From Daejeonella oryzae DSM 19973 (lineage in GTDB: Bacteria > Bacteroidota > Bacteroidia > Sphingobacteriales > Sphingobacteriaceae), in the NCBI RefSeq assembly GCF_000422945.1, contig NZ_AUHA01000003.1, positions 62,001 through 126,000 of the forward strand: a stretch of 64,000 nucleotides of DNA, in the 5' to 3' direction. The position numbers and the translations under genes were made by a program. The notes under the pieces were generated by a model that was given only the letters and a program-made list of their open reading frames with translations, did no database searches and had not been told where the DNA came from. Positions 9,454 through 19,333 of the stretch are shown here, piece after piece; position 1 is the stretch's first letter, and the number at the start of each line of letters is the position of its first letter.

Positions 9454-11190
9454 TTATGCCGATAGTAAAGCCCCTTTAGGGATAGCCTGAATTAATTTTC
9501 TGGTATATTCTGATTGCGGATTATTATATACTTCTTCAGCATCTCCAATTTCTTCAATTTTTCCATTATTCATTACCATCATTCGGTCTGAAATATGTTT
9601 CACTACAGAAAGATCGTGGGAAATGAATATATAGGTCAGGTTAAATTCTTCCTGAAGCTCGCGTAATAGATTTAAAACCTGAGCCTGCACAGATACATCA
9701 AGTGCAGAAACAGACTCATCGCAAATGATAAATTTTGGCTTCAGCGCTAGTGCTCTTGCAATCGAAATCCGCTGCCGCTGCCCACCGGAAAATTCATGCG
9801 GATATCGGTTAAAATGCTCGGGTTTTAAATTCACTCGTTTTAGTAATTCCATCACCCGGTCTTTGCGATCCCGGTTATTCGCAAAAACACCATGAACTTC
9901 CATAGGTTCCATGATGGTTTGTCCCACAGTCAGCCGCGGATTAAGCGAAGAATATGGGTCCTGAAAAATGATCTGAATATCACGCCTTAAGTTGCGAATA
10001 TCTTTGGTTCCAAGTTTTCTCAGATCGGAATTATTGTACCATATTTCCCCTGAAGTTGGTTCAATTAATCGTAAAAGGCTTCTTCCCAAAGTGCTTTTTC
10101 CGCAACCAGATTCCCCGACAAGCCCCAGGGTTTCTCCCGGAAAAACGTCAAAACTAACGCCGTCAACAGCTTTTACATATTCCTTAGATGCAGAGAATAA
10201 ACCTTCTTTTACCGGATACCATGTTTTTAATTGCTTTACCTGTAAAAGCGGCGCCTGACTGTAAATTTTAATTTTTCTGTCCCTTGCTTTTTGCTCATCA
10301 ATTGTTAATTTTTTGATGAGGTGTGAAATTGTTTCATCAGCAGCAAGCATTTTACCATCATCGCTGATCTTTAAGAAATCATTGACAACAGGGAGTTTGT
10401 ACAAACGCCTTTCCGGCGATGGACGACAGGCCAGCAAACCGCGGGTATAGGGATGCTTTGGGTTGGAAAATAGCTGCTGAACAGTAGCTGATTCTACAAT
10501 TTCTCCCTTATACATCACAATCACTTTATCGGCAATTTCACCGATTACGCCCAGATCATGCGAAATAAAGATCAAACTCATATTCCGCTCATTTTTTAAA
10601 CGCATCAGGAGTTGAAGTATGGTTTTTTGCACCGTAACATCTAAAGCGGTTGTTGGCTCATCAGCAATCAGAACTTCGGGATTGCAGGAAAGGGCCATTG
10701 CAATCATCACACGTTGTTTCTGTCCGCCCGACAGTTGGTGAGGGTAACTGTCAAATATATTTTCCGGCCGTGGCAGCTGAACTTCATTAAAAAGATCAAT
10801 TGTTTTTTGCTTCGCTGTTTCTTTGCTGATTTTTTGATGCTGCATAATCGCTTCAGAAACCTGGAAACCGCATGTAAAAACCGGATTTAAAGAAGTCATA
10901 GGTTCCTGAAAAATCATTGAAATCCGGTTTCCCCGATAATCCAGCATTTGCTTTTCTGTTAGCTTCAGCAAATCAGTATCTCCAAAAAGAATTTCTCCGG
11001 ATAGTTTAGTACTTCTTTGATCATGCAAACGCATGATGGAAAGCGAAGTAACCGATTTTCCGGATCCTGACTCGCCAACTATTCCCATAATTTCGCCCTG
11101 CTGTAATTCGAATGAAATTCCTTTTACGGCATCAAACAGTCCTTCTTCGGTATTAAATTTTACTTGTAGGTTGGAAATTTTAATCATCAC
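9454..11190 (-). CDS. Oligopeptide-type ABC transporter, fused double ATP-binding protein
   Basis: 578 aa with two complete ABC ATPase domains in one chain, like GsiA/YejF or fused DppD-DppF. Domain 1: Walker A GESGSGKS (39-46), LSGGQ (153-157), Walker B LIADE (174-178). Domain 2: Walker A GESGCGKS (359-366), FSGGQ (467-471), Walker B IICDE (488-492). Both have the oligopeptide C-terminal extension around HPYTRGLL and QSEYTRKL. It energises peptide (or glutathione/nickel-like) import with permeases not in this window. The ATG overlaps the exonuclease stop by 4 bp, so translation is coupled. Confidence 0.92.
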   Translation of the reverse strand: MMIKISNLQVKFNTEEGLFDAVKGISFELQQGEIMGIVGESGSGKSVTSLSIMRLHDQRSTKLSGEILFGDTDLLKLTEKQMLDYRGNRISMIFQEPMTSLNPVFTCGFQVSEAIMQHQKISKETAKQKTIDLFNEVQLPRPENIFDSYPHQLSGGQKQRVMIAMALSCNPEVLIADEPTTALDVTVQKTILQLLMRLKNERNMSLIFISHDLGVIGEIADKVIVMYKGEIVESATVQQLFSNPKHPYTRGLLACRPSPERRLYKLPVVNDFLKISDDGKMLAADETISHLIKKLTIDEQKARDRKIKIYSQAPLLQVKQLKTWYPVKEGLFSASKEYVKAVDGVSFDVFPGETLGLVGESGCGKSTLGRSLLRLIEPTSGEIWYNNSDLRKLGTKDIRNLRRDIQIIFQDPYSSLNPRLTVGQTIMEPMEVHGVFANNRDRKDRVMELLKRVNLKPEHFNRYPHEFSGGQRQRISIARALALKPKFIICDESVSALDVSVQAQVLNLLRELQEEFNLTYIFISHDLSVVKHISDRMMVMNNGKIEEIGDAEEVYNNPQSEYTRKLIQAIPKGALLSA

Positions 11191-11897
11191 CCGACTATAG
11201 TAATTAAATTATCCGGAATGAGGGGCATACATTTGAATTTTAACAGAAGTCGTGCTGTGGTAATTACGTCTTTTTGACAATATGTTACAATTCTTTCCAG
11301 GTTGTTTTCCTGCCAGTAAACCTGATGCACGTCTTTTCCGCTGATATCATCTTTGGGTGTAGGGATATCAAAAACCGCGGCCAGCAGATTTAATGATGTA
11401 TAATTTTTATAATCACCGAATTTCCATAATTCAAGAGTATCGATATGCCCTGTCTCCCAGGGCTTCTTGCCGGCTAAATTTAATTGAGCGGGCATTTGCA
11501 GGCAATTGATCAGCATTCTGCGGCATAAATATGGAAAATCGAATTCCTTTCCATTATGAGCGCAAAGCAAGAGATTGGCCGGCTGTTTATTTAAAAGACT
11601 TATGAAATCTTTTAAAAGTTCAACTTCATTATGTCCGGCAAATGATTTTACCCTTAATCCTGGTTGCTCACCGGCTGTAAAAAGCCCGACAGAAATACAT
11701 ACTATCTTACCGAATTCAGCCCAGATTCCTGCTCTTGAATAATAATCAGAAGGACTTTCGCCATCTCGGCGCTGATATTGAGTTTTTTGAGCCCAAAGTT
11801 CTGTAAAGTGGGAGGGAACTTCGTCAAAAGAAGCATATTGAGGAACAGTTTCGATATCTAAAACTAATACGTGATGGAGATCTATGTTTTCGAGCAT
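11187..11897 (-). CDS. PolB-like 3'-5' exonuclease (DNA_pol_B_exo2 family)
   Basis: 236 aa. DEDD-type exonuclease: motif [10 protein letters not shown] (Asp14, Glu16), motif [17 protein letters not shown] around residue 125, and motif III in [13 protein letters not shown] near the C-terminus. Stand-alone proteins of this type are common in Bacteroidota and resemble the proofreading domain of DNA polymerase B. The role is not established; DNA repair or RNA/DNA end trimming is plausible. It is translationally coupled to the downstream peptide ABC ATPase, which suggests convenience rather than function. Confidence 0.85.
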   Translation of the reverse strand: MLENIDLHHVLVLDIETVPQYASFDEVPSHFTELWAQKTQYQRRDGESPSDYYSRAGIWAEFGKIVCISVGLFTAGEQPGLRVKSFAGHNEVELLKDFISLLNKQPANLLLCAHNGKEFDFPYLCRRMLINCLQMPAQLNLAGKKPWETGHIDTLELWKFGDYKNYTSLNLLAAVFDIPTPKDDISGKDVHQVYWQENNLERIVTYCQKDVITTARLLLKFKCMPLIPDNLITIVG

Positions 11898-11972
11898 AGA
11901 GTAAATTTAATAAAGTATCGCTTAATTAAAATTTGCCGTAGGTATTATTTAAAAATCTTTTGAATTGCCTGC

Positions 11973-12593
11973 TTATATGTATTGCTCCAGATTTCCTTTT
12001 CCTTCCCGGATAATATCAAACTCACCGGTGGTACAATCTATAACTGTAGAGGCTTCATTACTTCCGTATCCGCCATCAATAATCAGGTCTACCAGATCTT
12101 CATATTTTTCATGAATTAATTCGGGATCAGTGGAGTATTCCAGAATGTCGTCATCATCATGTATGGAGGTGGATAAAATTGGATTCCCCAGTTGTTTTAC
12201 AATTTCGCGGGCAATTGTATTATCCGGAACCCTGATTCCCACTGTTTTTTTGTTTGAGCTTAAGAGCTTCGGAACTTTTTTACTAGCATTGAAAATAAAC
12301 GTGAAAGCACCGGGTAACGCTTTTTTAAGCACACGATAAGTTTCGTTGTCTATTGGCTTAATGTAATCTGAGATATGGCTCAGGTCATAACATACAAATG
12401 AAAAATTAGCTTTATCGGGCTTGATGCCTTTAATCTGACAGATTTTCTCAATAGCTTTTTGGTTAGTAATATCACAGCCCAGTCCATAAACTGTATCTGT
12501 TGGATATATAATTAAACCGCCTTTTTTTAAAACATCCACAACCTGCTGGATGCTTTTTTCATTTGGATTTTCGGGGTAGATTTTAATCAGCAT
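11973..12593 (-). CDS. L-threonylcarbamoyladenylate synthase (Sua5/YrdC/YciO)
   Basis: 206 aa, single YrdC-like domain. Landmarks are KKGGLIIYPTDTVYGLGCD at residues 28-46, LPGAFTFIF near 105, and VGIRVPDN near 123, which together line the ATP/threonine site. It makes threonylcarbamoyl-AMP from threonine, bicarbonate and ATP, the first step of t6A formation at tRNA position 37. It lacks the C-terminal Sua5 extension. YciO paralogues look very similar, so the enzyme could instead be the less-characterised YciO type. It is separated from the exonuclease gene by 75 bp. Confidence 0.85.
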   Translation of the reverse strand: MLIKIYPENPNEKSIQQVVDVLKKGGLIIYPTDTVYGLGCDITNQKAIEKICQIKGIKPDKANFSFVCYDLSHISDYIKPIDNETYRVLKKALPGAFTFIFNASKKVPKLLSSNKKTVGIRVPDNTIAREIVKQLGNPILSTSIHDDDDILEYSTDPELIHEKYEDLVDLIIDGGYGSNEASTVIDCTTGEFDIIREGKGNLEQYI

Positions 12594-12668
12594 AAATGTA
12601 AATTTACAAAAAATAAGATGTTAGCTGCTGTTTATGGTACTCTTCTTAGTTTTAACTTTTTATAGAAC

Positions 12669-13154
12669 ATGAGCAATTACCAAATTCCTGCTGATACCCG
12701 GATCGGGCACATTCATTTAAAAGTTGCCGACCTGGACAGATCTCTTTCGTTTTACCAGGGTTTACTGGGTTTCGAAATTACGCAGCGATATGGTGCAGAT
12801 GCTGTATTCATTTCGGCCGGAGGTTATCATCATCATATTGGATTAAACACGTGGTATTCTAAAGATTCTGGTCCGGCTCCTCAGCGTGCTCCCGGTTTAT
12901 TTCATACAGCTATCGTTTATCCGGAAAGAAAAGATCTGGCTCAAATCTTAAAGCGACTTAATGATAATGGATATCCGCTTACAGGAGCTGCAGACCATGG
13001 CGTTTCTGAGGCTTTATATCTGAATGATCCGGATGGTAATGGCGTGGAACTTTACTGGGACAAGCCCCGCGAATACTGGCCATTGGATGAATCCGGAAAT
13101 CTTCACATGACCTCTGATCATCTGGATTTACAGGCATTGCTAAAAGATGCCTGA
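12669..13154 (+). CDS. VOC family (glyoxalase/extradiol dioxygenase-like) protein
   Basis: 161 aa with two beta-alpha-beta-beta-beta modules. Candidate metal ligands are His14 or His16 (IGHIHLKVADLDRS), His79 (LFHTAIVYP) and Glu127 (DGNGVELYWD). The layout is close to CatE-type catechol-2,3-dioxygenase-like proteins of Bacillus and Bacteroidota, but the reaction cannot be assigned from sequence. It is transcribed away from the Sua5 gene and converges tail to tail (3 bp apart) with the AsmA gene, with no terminator hairpin visible between them. Confidence 0.85.
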   Translation: MSNYQIPADTRIGHIHLKVADLDRSLSFYQGLLGFEITQRYGADAVFISAGGYHHHIGLNTWYSKDSGPAPQRAPGLFHTAIVYPERKDLAQILKRLNDNGYPLTGAADHGVSEALYLNDPDGNGVELYWDKPREYWPLDESGNLHMTSDHLDLQALLKDA

Positions 13155-13157
13155 TTT

Positions 13158-15566
13158 TTAGTCATCACCCCGTCCAAGTTTAAATTTCACTTTCCCATCT
13201 TCACCATCCTGAGCCCGCAAATTAATAACAATTCCTTTTTTTGCATTTCTTTCTCGTTCTTCGGGATCGGTAATATATTTATCTTTTTCAGGATTTCTTA
13301 AGGGAATCTGCAGCGCAATATTTGTTCCTGAACGGAAGCCATAAACTCCTTCAAGAAAAATATTCAAAACACTTGATTCTATCCGCATTGGCGGAATAAT
13401 TACTTTATTTCCCTGGATATTTAAACTATTATGAAGATTGCGAAAGGTAATGTTCGAAAAATCACGGTTCTTAAAAGCAAAGGCTCCTATTTTTATCATA
13501 GGCTCGAAATTCATGATGGCGCCGTTTTTTAAACTAAAATCAATAGTGCCATAAATAGAACGTGGAACAATATCGCCGTTATCTCTTAACGAACCTGATA
13601 CATTGGTGTTGGCGGTTAAAGTTCCCCGTAAATTTTCACTTCCAATACCCGTTTGTCCGAAATCATTGAAAGAGTAAAAAAGTTCTTTGATGTTGGCGTT
13701 GATAACCTGGGTGTTAAGGGTGAGCTTATTTATTTTTCCGGTTTGATTTATATTTCCGTTCATTCTTAAGCTTCCACCTGCATGTTTAAGACTAACATTA
13801 TTTATTTTTATTCCGGATTGTTGTAAGGTAAGTTCTGAATTAACGCTGCGGGCAATAAATTTTTTGTACTGCATTTTCTCTACTGCAAGTTTCATGTGAA
13901 CACTTGCCTGGTCAAGCATTTTATCCAACTGCCCTGAAACTTTATTTAAGCTGCCCGATGATGATTTTTTAACCTGCCGTTTCCCTAAAAATCCTAAGAA
14001 TTCTTTCAGATTAATTTCGGGACTGCTGATCTGCCAGTCTAAAAGAATTTTTTCGGGGGCACTGTAATATAAGTTCAAAAAATTGCGGATGGAGCCGTTC
14101 ATATTTAACTGGCTACCTCCACTGGTGACACGAATATTTCTGAGAAAAAGATCCTGACCCTTGAAATTTAAATTTGCGTTTGCATTTTTAAACAGGAGGT
14201 TTCTAGGCTGATAAACTGCATCGGCATTTTTTAAGCGAATGGTTCCGTTTATGAACCGCTCATTGGCATCATCACGCATAAATGGGGCCTGATATAATAA
14301 ATCAAGCTGAGCTGTTCCGCTTTTAAATAATACAGTTTGATCTCCAAAAATAGGGTTGAGTTTAGTGAGAGGGAAGTTGGCTACAAATTTTCCGGCCAGA
14401 ATAGGGTCAGTTAGGTTAGTAATTGTAATAGAATCTGCCTTAAATGGAATTCCCTGCCATGTTCCCTTCATAAAATAAAAGCTGATGGCCGAGTTTACAT
14501 CTACATGACCTTTGTTTTTATCTACTTCATTAGTAAATGAACCATTGAAAGAGGTGTTTGTAAATACCTCATTTCTCACGGTCATGATATTGTTTTCTGT
14601 TTTCCAAAAAACTTTGATTTGAGGATCCCCTCCGCCTTTTAATAATCCCCTGATATTTGCTTCGGTAGAAAGTGGTTTTTCTAATTTATATGGTCGAAGG
14701 TTGGTGGATATATTTTTACTTACCAAAGCCATGGTCTCTTTAAGGGTGATGGATTTGGTTTTAATGTCCAGAGCGAATATCGGCGACTTATCATCGAATG
14801 AAAATTTGCCTCCAATTTCAAAGGTACTGGGACCTATATCTGCCGTTTGCATCGGGACAACCAGTAATTGTTTTTCGTCATTGAAAGTAAGATCAAGCTC
14901 TGATACAAATTTTTTATTTTTTAAAAAACTTCCTCTTTTAGTATTAAACGATAGGCTATTAACCAGAATATCAATATCAGCATTTGCTTTCCAGCCTTTG
15001 GAATTATAACTGATTTTACCCGTAAAATCGTTTATATAAAAATCAAAAAGCCTTTTTCGCTTTTCACTTTGCTGTATCAGGTTTACATTCTGAAATGAAA
15101 TTTTGTTGATTTTCTTACGGCTGCCTTCACCTTTACTTCCCGGTTTTGATTTTTTAAAAATATCTGTATTGCGGTAACCATTGCTGTCTGTAAAAGCATA
15201 AATGCTTCCATTGCTGATGCGGATAGTACGAATTGTTGGATTGCCACTCAAAAGAGTAAATGCATCAATGGCAATAAAAACATCTTTGGCTTTTAGAAGA
15301 TCATGCTTATGTTTTTCCCATAAGCTATCCCGTAATAAAACATTCTTTAGTGAAACTGAAATTGCCGGAAAGCCTTTAATCAGGGCCGGTTCCATATTTT
15401 CAATAGTAAGCTTGCCATTTAAATTTTCGTTTAACTGGGCTGTGATATTTTCTAAAAGTTGTTTTTTATTGTAGTAAACGTAAGATGCAATTCCAATCCA
15501 GATTATTAATACTATCGCCATAATGGCTCCGGCTACTTTTAAAGCTATTTTAATCCAGGGATGCAT
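13158..15566 (-). CDS. AsmA family protein, membrane-anchored
   Basis: 802 aa. One N-terminal membrane helix (about 10-32), then a very long periplasmic beta-rich chain typical of AsmA/TamB-like bridge proteins. It has an AsmA N-terminal module (about 35-200, ending in predicted beta repeats) and an AsmA_2-like C-terminal part around 600-760 (GTIDFSLKNGAIMNFEPM). Family members are thought to form hydrophobic grooves that carry phospholipid between the membranes. It is monocistronic, with a divergent 347-bp region upstream. Confidence 0.85.
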   Translation of the reverse strand: MHPWIKIALKVAGAIMAIVLIIWIGIASYVYYNKKQLLENITAQLNENLNGKLTIENMEPALIKGFPAISVSLKNVLLRDSLWEKHKHDLLKAKDVFIAIDAFTLLSGNPTIRTIRISNGSIYAFTDSNGYRNTDIFKKSKPGSKGEGSRKKINKISFQNVNLIQQSEKRKRLFDFYINDFTGKISYNSKGWKANADIDILVNSLSFNTKRGSFLKNKKFVSELDLTFNDEKQLLVVPMQTADIGPSTFEIGGKFSFDDKSPIFALDIKTKSITLKETMALVSKNISTNLRPYKLEKPLSTEANIRGLLKGGGDPQIKVFWKTENNIMTVRNEVFTNTSFNGSFTNEVDKNKGHVDVNSAISFYFMKGTWQGIPFKADSITITNLTDPILAGKFVANFPLTKLNPIFGDQTVLFKSGTAQLDLLYQAPFMRDDANERFINGTIRLKNADAVYQPRNLLFKNANANLNFKGQDLFLRNIRVTSGGSQLNMNGSIRNFLNLYYSAPEKILLDWQISSPEINLKEFLGFLGKRQVKKSSSGSLNKVSGQLDKMLDQASVHMKLAVEKMQYKKFIARSVNSELTLQQSGIKINNVSLKHAGGSLRMNGNINQTGKINKLTLNTQVINANIKELFYSFNDFGQTGIGSENLRGTLTANTNVSGSLRDNGDIVPRSIYGTIDFSLKNGAIMNFEPMIKIGAFAFKNRDFSNITFRNLHNSLNIQGNKVIIPPMRIESSVLNIFLEGVYGFRSGTNIALQIPLRNPEKDKYITDPEERERNAKKGIVINLRAQDGEDGKVKFKLGRGDD

Positions 15567-15913
15567 AGAAAGATTTAGGGTTTAGCAGCGTAACAGTTTA
15601 CAGATTAGTATTTTGAAATTGATTACAGTTTTAAAATTCATTAGCACTCAATTCGACCCAACATAGAAAAAATCATACCATGATGGGTTTTATAATCATT
15701 TCAGTAGTAAATACATATATATGTTACTTTCCGTATGATTAGTAAATATACTTTTGTTAAGATAAAAAAGAATGCTAATAGATACTATTAACCATTATGG
15801 ATCCTGCCGATTTCAGTAAAATCCCTGCTTAATTTTAAATTTAAAATTAGAGGAATAAGTTCTAATTTTCGTTTTATAATTGCATTATAAATTTCGCAGA
15901 CAGAATAGATTGT
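15567..15913. other. Divergent intergenic region, asmA / acetyltransferase
   Basis: 347 bp that must hold promoters for both flanking genes. I see an AT-rich self-complementary 12-mer (ACATATATATGT, about 15713-15724) but no perfect TAnnTTTG box, ORF or RNA gene. Confidence 0.4.
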
Positions 15914-16453
15914 ATGATCAGACTAGAATATTTTACACCGGAGGATTTTCCTTTGTTGATTGAGTGGATTGATTCAGAAGAGCTCCTCACCAATTGGGCT
16001 GGTTCACAATTTAAATTTCCCCTCAGTACTGAAAAACTACAGCATTATTTAAAAAAATCTAATGATTTTGAACATTCGGGTACACTTATTTACAAGGCCG
16101 TTGATGTAGCCAGCGGAAAAAATGTTGGTCATATTTCCCTAAGCGTAATCGACCGGGAGAATCGTTCGGCCAGAATTACCCGTGTATTAGTCGGGAATAC
16201 AGGTGAAAGAGGCCGGGGTCTGGGTACTGAAATTATAAAATCTATGCTAAAAATGGGTTTTGAAGATCTTAACCTTCATCGCATGAGTCTTGGAGTTTAT
16301 GATTTTAATGAGGCCGGAATTAAATGCTACAAAAATTGCGGGTTTTCTATTGATGGAGTTTTAAGAGACATTAAAAGACGTCCGGATTCTTTTTGGAGTA
16401 TTGTTGAAATGAGTATTCTTGAAGATGAATATAATAGAATTTATAAATCGTAA
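15914..16453 (+). CDS. GNAT family N-acetyltransferase
   Basis: 179 aa. The acetyl-CoA pyrophosphate loop is visible as RGRGLGTEIIKSML (about 98-111), and the C-terminal LGVYDFNEAGIKCYKNCGF segment is typical of RimJ/RimL-like GNATs. The N-terminal LEYFTPEDFPLLIEWI also fits that subgroup. The substrate may be a protein N-terminus, an amino sugar or a small amine; it cannot be specified. It stands alone. Confidence 0.85.
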   Translation: MIRLEYFTPEDFPLLIEWIDSEELLTNWAGSQFKFPLSTEKLQHYLKKSNDFEHSGTLIYKAVDVASGKNVGHISLSVIDRENRSARITRVLVGNTGERGRGLGTEIIKSMLKMGFEDLNLHRMSLGVYDFNEAGIKCYKNCGFSIDGVLRDIKRRPDSFWSIVEMSILEDEYNRIYKS

Positions 16454-16528
16454 ACATTGCAGGTCATCTCAATAAATAAAAATATCTTTTATAAATTATT
16501 AAGGAAATTTTGTAGTGATTGATTTTAT

Positions 16529-16897
16529 CTAAGCTGCCAATTGTTCTTTTACAACATGTATCAGGAAAGAAATATCAAATGGTTTTTTCACAATTTCATC
16601 AGCACATATATCTTTTACCTGATCAACATGAGGGTGAGTTGACAACACAATAACAGGTATATCTTTGGTAGATTCCATTGCTTTAATGGCACGGCATAAC
16701 TCAGTACCCTGTTCGGATGGTTTAACTATATCCAGTAAAATTACGTCAGGTTTATTAAACTTGATAATATCAAAGATCCCCTCTTCTGATCTGCATAAAA
16801 TTGGCTGGTAGCCTTCGTCTATGAGTATATGGGAAATGATCTGTAGAATATCATCATCTTTCTCAACCACAAGAACCTTCTTTTTCATCGTCGTCAA
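16529..16897 (-). CDS. Single-domain response regulator (CheY-like)
   Basis: 122 aa receiver domain only, without an output domain. Acidic residues Asp14/Asp15, phosphoacceptor Asp56 (VILLDIVKP), Ser86 (VIVLSTHP) and Lys105 (KKPF) form the usual active site. Such stand-alone receivers act by phosphorelay or protein contact. No histidine kinase is adjacent; the closest one in the window is at 47 kb. An alternative start at the second Met (MKKKVLVV) is possible. Confidence 0.9.
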   Translation of the reverse strand: MTTMKKKVLVVEKDDDILQIISHILIDEGYQPILCRSEEGIFDIIKFNKPDVILLDIVKPSEQGTELCRAIKAMESTKDIPVIVLSTHPHVDQVKDICADEIVKKPFDISFLIHVVKEQLAA

Positions 16898-17142
16898 ATA
16901 TATATAGAAAATTTAAACGAATCCATGATCACCAAATAATTATGCTGGCCATAATCGTAAAAGAATAATTTGATTGTAAGGATTTTAACAAAGTGACCCA
17001 TTTAGATTGTTATGGTTCATTCAAATAGAATTCAATAGTTATTTAAAATGGTCATCTAAGGCCTTTTAACTCTTTGGCACTATTTTTTCATAAGTACTGG
17101 CAGATACAGTTAATTATTTTAAAGTATTTAAACTTAGAGATC

Positions 17143-17607
17143 ATGAAAAAGTTATTAATCATAATAGGACTAGCAGTAGGTATTGCAGCCTGTAACAGTG
17201 ACGCAAAAACTAATTCACAAGCATATCAGAATACGAAAGACTATAAGGATAGTTTAAAATTGGACAGTTTTCAAAGAGCCCAGGCTATAGAAAAAGAAAT
17301 AGACAAGCGGGAAGTTGAGAAAGCTGCTTTGGTTAGCGCTTCTGCCAATAACAAGGTAGTATCCCAATCTTCAACACCTAAAACACGAGTTGTTCGTCAA
17401 ACAACTTACGTTCAGTCTGAGCCCCAGAAAAAAGGATGGAGTTCCGCAGCAAAAGGTGCGGTAATTGGAGCCGGAGCCGGAGCAGTTACAGGAATTCTAG
17501 TCGATAAGAAAAATGGAAGAGGTGCGGTAATTGGTGGAGTTGTTGGTGCCGGTACCGGTTACGTGATTGGCCGTTCAAAAGACAGAAAAAGCGGAAGAGT
17601 TCAATAA
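17143..17607 (+). CDS. Glycine-zipper lipoprotein (YMGG/17-kDa antigen-like)
   Basis: 154 aa from the ATG at 17143; a longer frame reaches to 17074, but the signal peptide starts here. The lipobox ends VGIAAC (Cys16). The middle is charged and helical, and the C-terminus carries two glycine-zipper segments (AAKGAVIGAGAGAVTGILV and GAVIGGVVGAGTGYVIG), which can pack into or span a membrane. Proteins of this kind are common outer-membrane lipoproteins of unknown function. The gene is followed by a strong bidirectional terminator. Confidence 0.85.
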   Translation: MKKLLIIIGLAVGIAACNSDAKTNSQAYQNTKDYKDSLKLDSFQRAQAIEKEIDKREVEKAALVSASANNKVVSQSSTPKTRVVRQTTYVQSEPQKKGWSSAAKGAVIGAGAGAVTGILVDKKNGRGAVIGGVVGAGTGYVIGRSKDRKSGRVQ

Positions 17608-17640
17608 AAATTCCCCTGACATACTATCTTAAATAAAAAA

Positions 17641-17668
17641 GGAATCGCGATTTGCGATTCCTTTTTTT
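17641..17668. terminator. Bidirectional intrinsic terminator
   Basis: The perfect 8-bp stem GGAATCGC/GCGATTCC has a 5-nt loop, flanked by an A run on the left and seven T on the right. It sits between the convergent glycine-zipper gene and asnS and can end transcription from both sides. Confidence 0.9.
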
Positions 17669-17683
17669 GTGCTCAAAATTTTA

Positions 17684-19132
17684 TTAAAATTCTGCGTGTT
17701 TTGGTGTTCTTGGAAAAGGAATAACGTCTCTGATATTCGTCATGCCGGTTACAAAAAGAACCAACCGCTCGAAGCCTAAGCCAAAACCTGAGTGAAATGC
17801 GGAGCCAAAGCGGCGGGTGTCCAGATACCAGGACATTTCCTCTGTGGGGATATTCATATCATGCATCCGCTGCTCTAATTTCTCCAGACGTTCTTCCCGC
17901 TGGGAGCCTCCGATGATTTCACCAATACCCGGAAAAAGAATATCCATGGCCCTGACGGTATTTTTACCATTCTCATCAGTATCATTCTGGCGCATGTAGA
18001 ATGATTTAATTTCAGCAGGATAATTTGTAAGGATTACCGGCTTTTTAAAATGCTTTTCAACCAGAAAACGCTCGTGCTCTGATTGCAGATCAGCACCCCA
18101 TTCATTAATTAAATATTTGAATTGTTTCTTTTGGTTTGGTTTTGAACTTTTCAGAATCTGGATAGCCTGAGTATATGTTAATCTTTCAAATTCATTATCC
18201 AGACAGAATTTTAATTTCGAAATTAAATCAAGCTCCGAGCGCTCGGCAGCAGGCTTTGATTTTTCTTCTTCAAGTAAACGCTCCTTTAAAAATTCCAGTT
18301 CATCCGCACAGTTCTCCAGTGCATACTTAATTACATACTTCAATAACTCTTCTGCCAGATCCATGTTGTCATCCAGATCATAAAAAGCCATTTCCGGTTC
18401 GATCATCCAGAACTCTGCTAAATGCCGGGTTGTGTTTGAATTTTCTGCACGAAATGTAGGTCCGAATGTATACACATTTCCAAAAGCCATTGCTGCAAGT
18501 TCCCCTTCTAATTGCCCGGATACGGTTAGATTGGTAGCTTTCCCGAAAAAATCTTCTTTATAATTAATGCTGCCGTCTACATTCCTTGGCATATTGTCGG
18601 GATCTAATGTTGATACTCTGAACATTTCTCCCGCACCTTCCGCATCAGATGCTGTAATAATAGGAGTATGCATATATACAAATCCCTTTTCGTTAAAAAA
18701 CTGATGAACAGCAAAAGAAAGAGAATGTCTTATTTTAAAAACTGCATTAAACGTATTGGTCCGAAAACGCAGGTGTGCAATTTCTCTTAAAAATTCAAGA
18801 CTGTGTTTTTTGGGCTGTAAGGGAAACTTTTCCGGATCGCTGTCGCCAAGAATTTCCAGATCAGTTACTTTAATCTCTACTTTTTGACCTTTGCCAAGAG
18901 ATTCAACAATATTTCCGGTTACGGCTACAGCTGCCCCGGTGGTAATCCTTTTAAGCAATGTTTCATCGGTATTATTAAAATCGACAACAGCTTGTATATT
19001 GTGTATGCATGAACCATCATTTATGGCTATAAACTGATTGTTTCTAAACGTTTTAACCCAGCCCATAATGGTAACCTGACGGTTAAATTCGCTGGTATTT
19101 AGTATATCTTTTATTTGGATGCGCTTGGCCAT
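17684..19132 (-). CDS. asnS: Asparaginyl-tRNA synthetase
   Basis: 482 aa. N-terminal OB-fold anticodon-binding domain (about 15-105), then a class II catalytic core with motif 2 [21 protein letters not shown] and motif 3 [15 protein letters not shown] at the C-terminus. The Bacteroidota-type insertion around residues 275-330 is present. It charges tRNA-Asn. The likely -7 box TATTTTTG lies at 19157-19150, 18 bp before the ATG, giving a very short leader. Confidence 0.95.
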   Translation of the reverse strand: MAKRIQIKDILNTSEFNRQVTIMGWVKTFRNNQFIAINDGSCIHNIQAVVDFNNTDETLLKRITTGAAVAVTGNIVESLGKGQKVEIKVTDLEILGDSDPEKFPLQPKKHSLEFLREIAHLRFRTNTFNAVFKIRHSLSFAVHQFFNEKGFVYMHTPIITASDAEGAGEMFRVSTLDPDNMPRNVDGSINYKEDFFGKATNLTVSGQLEGELAAMAFGNVYTFGPTFRAENSNTTRHLAEFWMIEPEMAFYDLDDNMDLAEELLKYVIKYALENCADELEFLKERLLEEEKSKPAAERSELDLISKLKFCLDNEFERLTYTQAIQILKSSKPNQKKQFKYLINEWGADLQSEHERFLVEKHFKKPVILTNYPAEIKSFYMRQNDTDENGKNTVRAMDILFPGIGEIIGGSQREERLEKLEQRMHDMNIPTEEMSWYLDTRRFGSAFHSGFGLGFERLVLFVTGMTNIRDVIPFPRTPKHAEF

Positions 19133-19149
19133 ATTTCAAAATTGTGCTG

Positions 19150-19157
19150 CAAAAATA
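19150..19157 (-). promoter_or_regulatory. Probable asnS -7 promoter box
   Basis: On the reverse strand this reads TATTTTTG, a perfect match to the Bacteroidota -7 consensus TAnnTTTG, 18 bp upstream of the asnS ATG. No clear -33 TTTG was found at the right distance. Confidence 0.45.
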
Positions 19158-19333
19158 CAAATCGATCTGTTATTTGTAATTTTTTTATCAATTCAGAATT
19201 GGGTGACAAATAGATACACTGAGTATTAATATTTTTGGGGGGCAATCTATTCCGGTTAATTTATCGTAATATCATTATTCACTGTTCTTTTTATTAAGAA
19301 ATAATTTTAGCTTGCATATCCAATTTCGCTCTG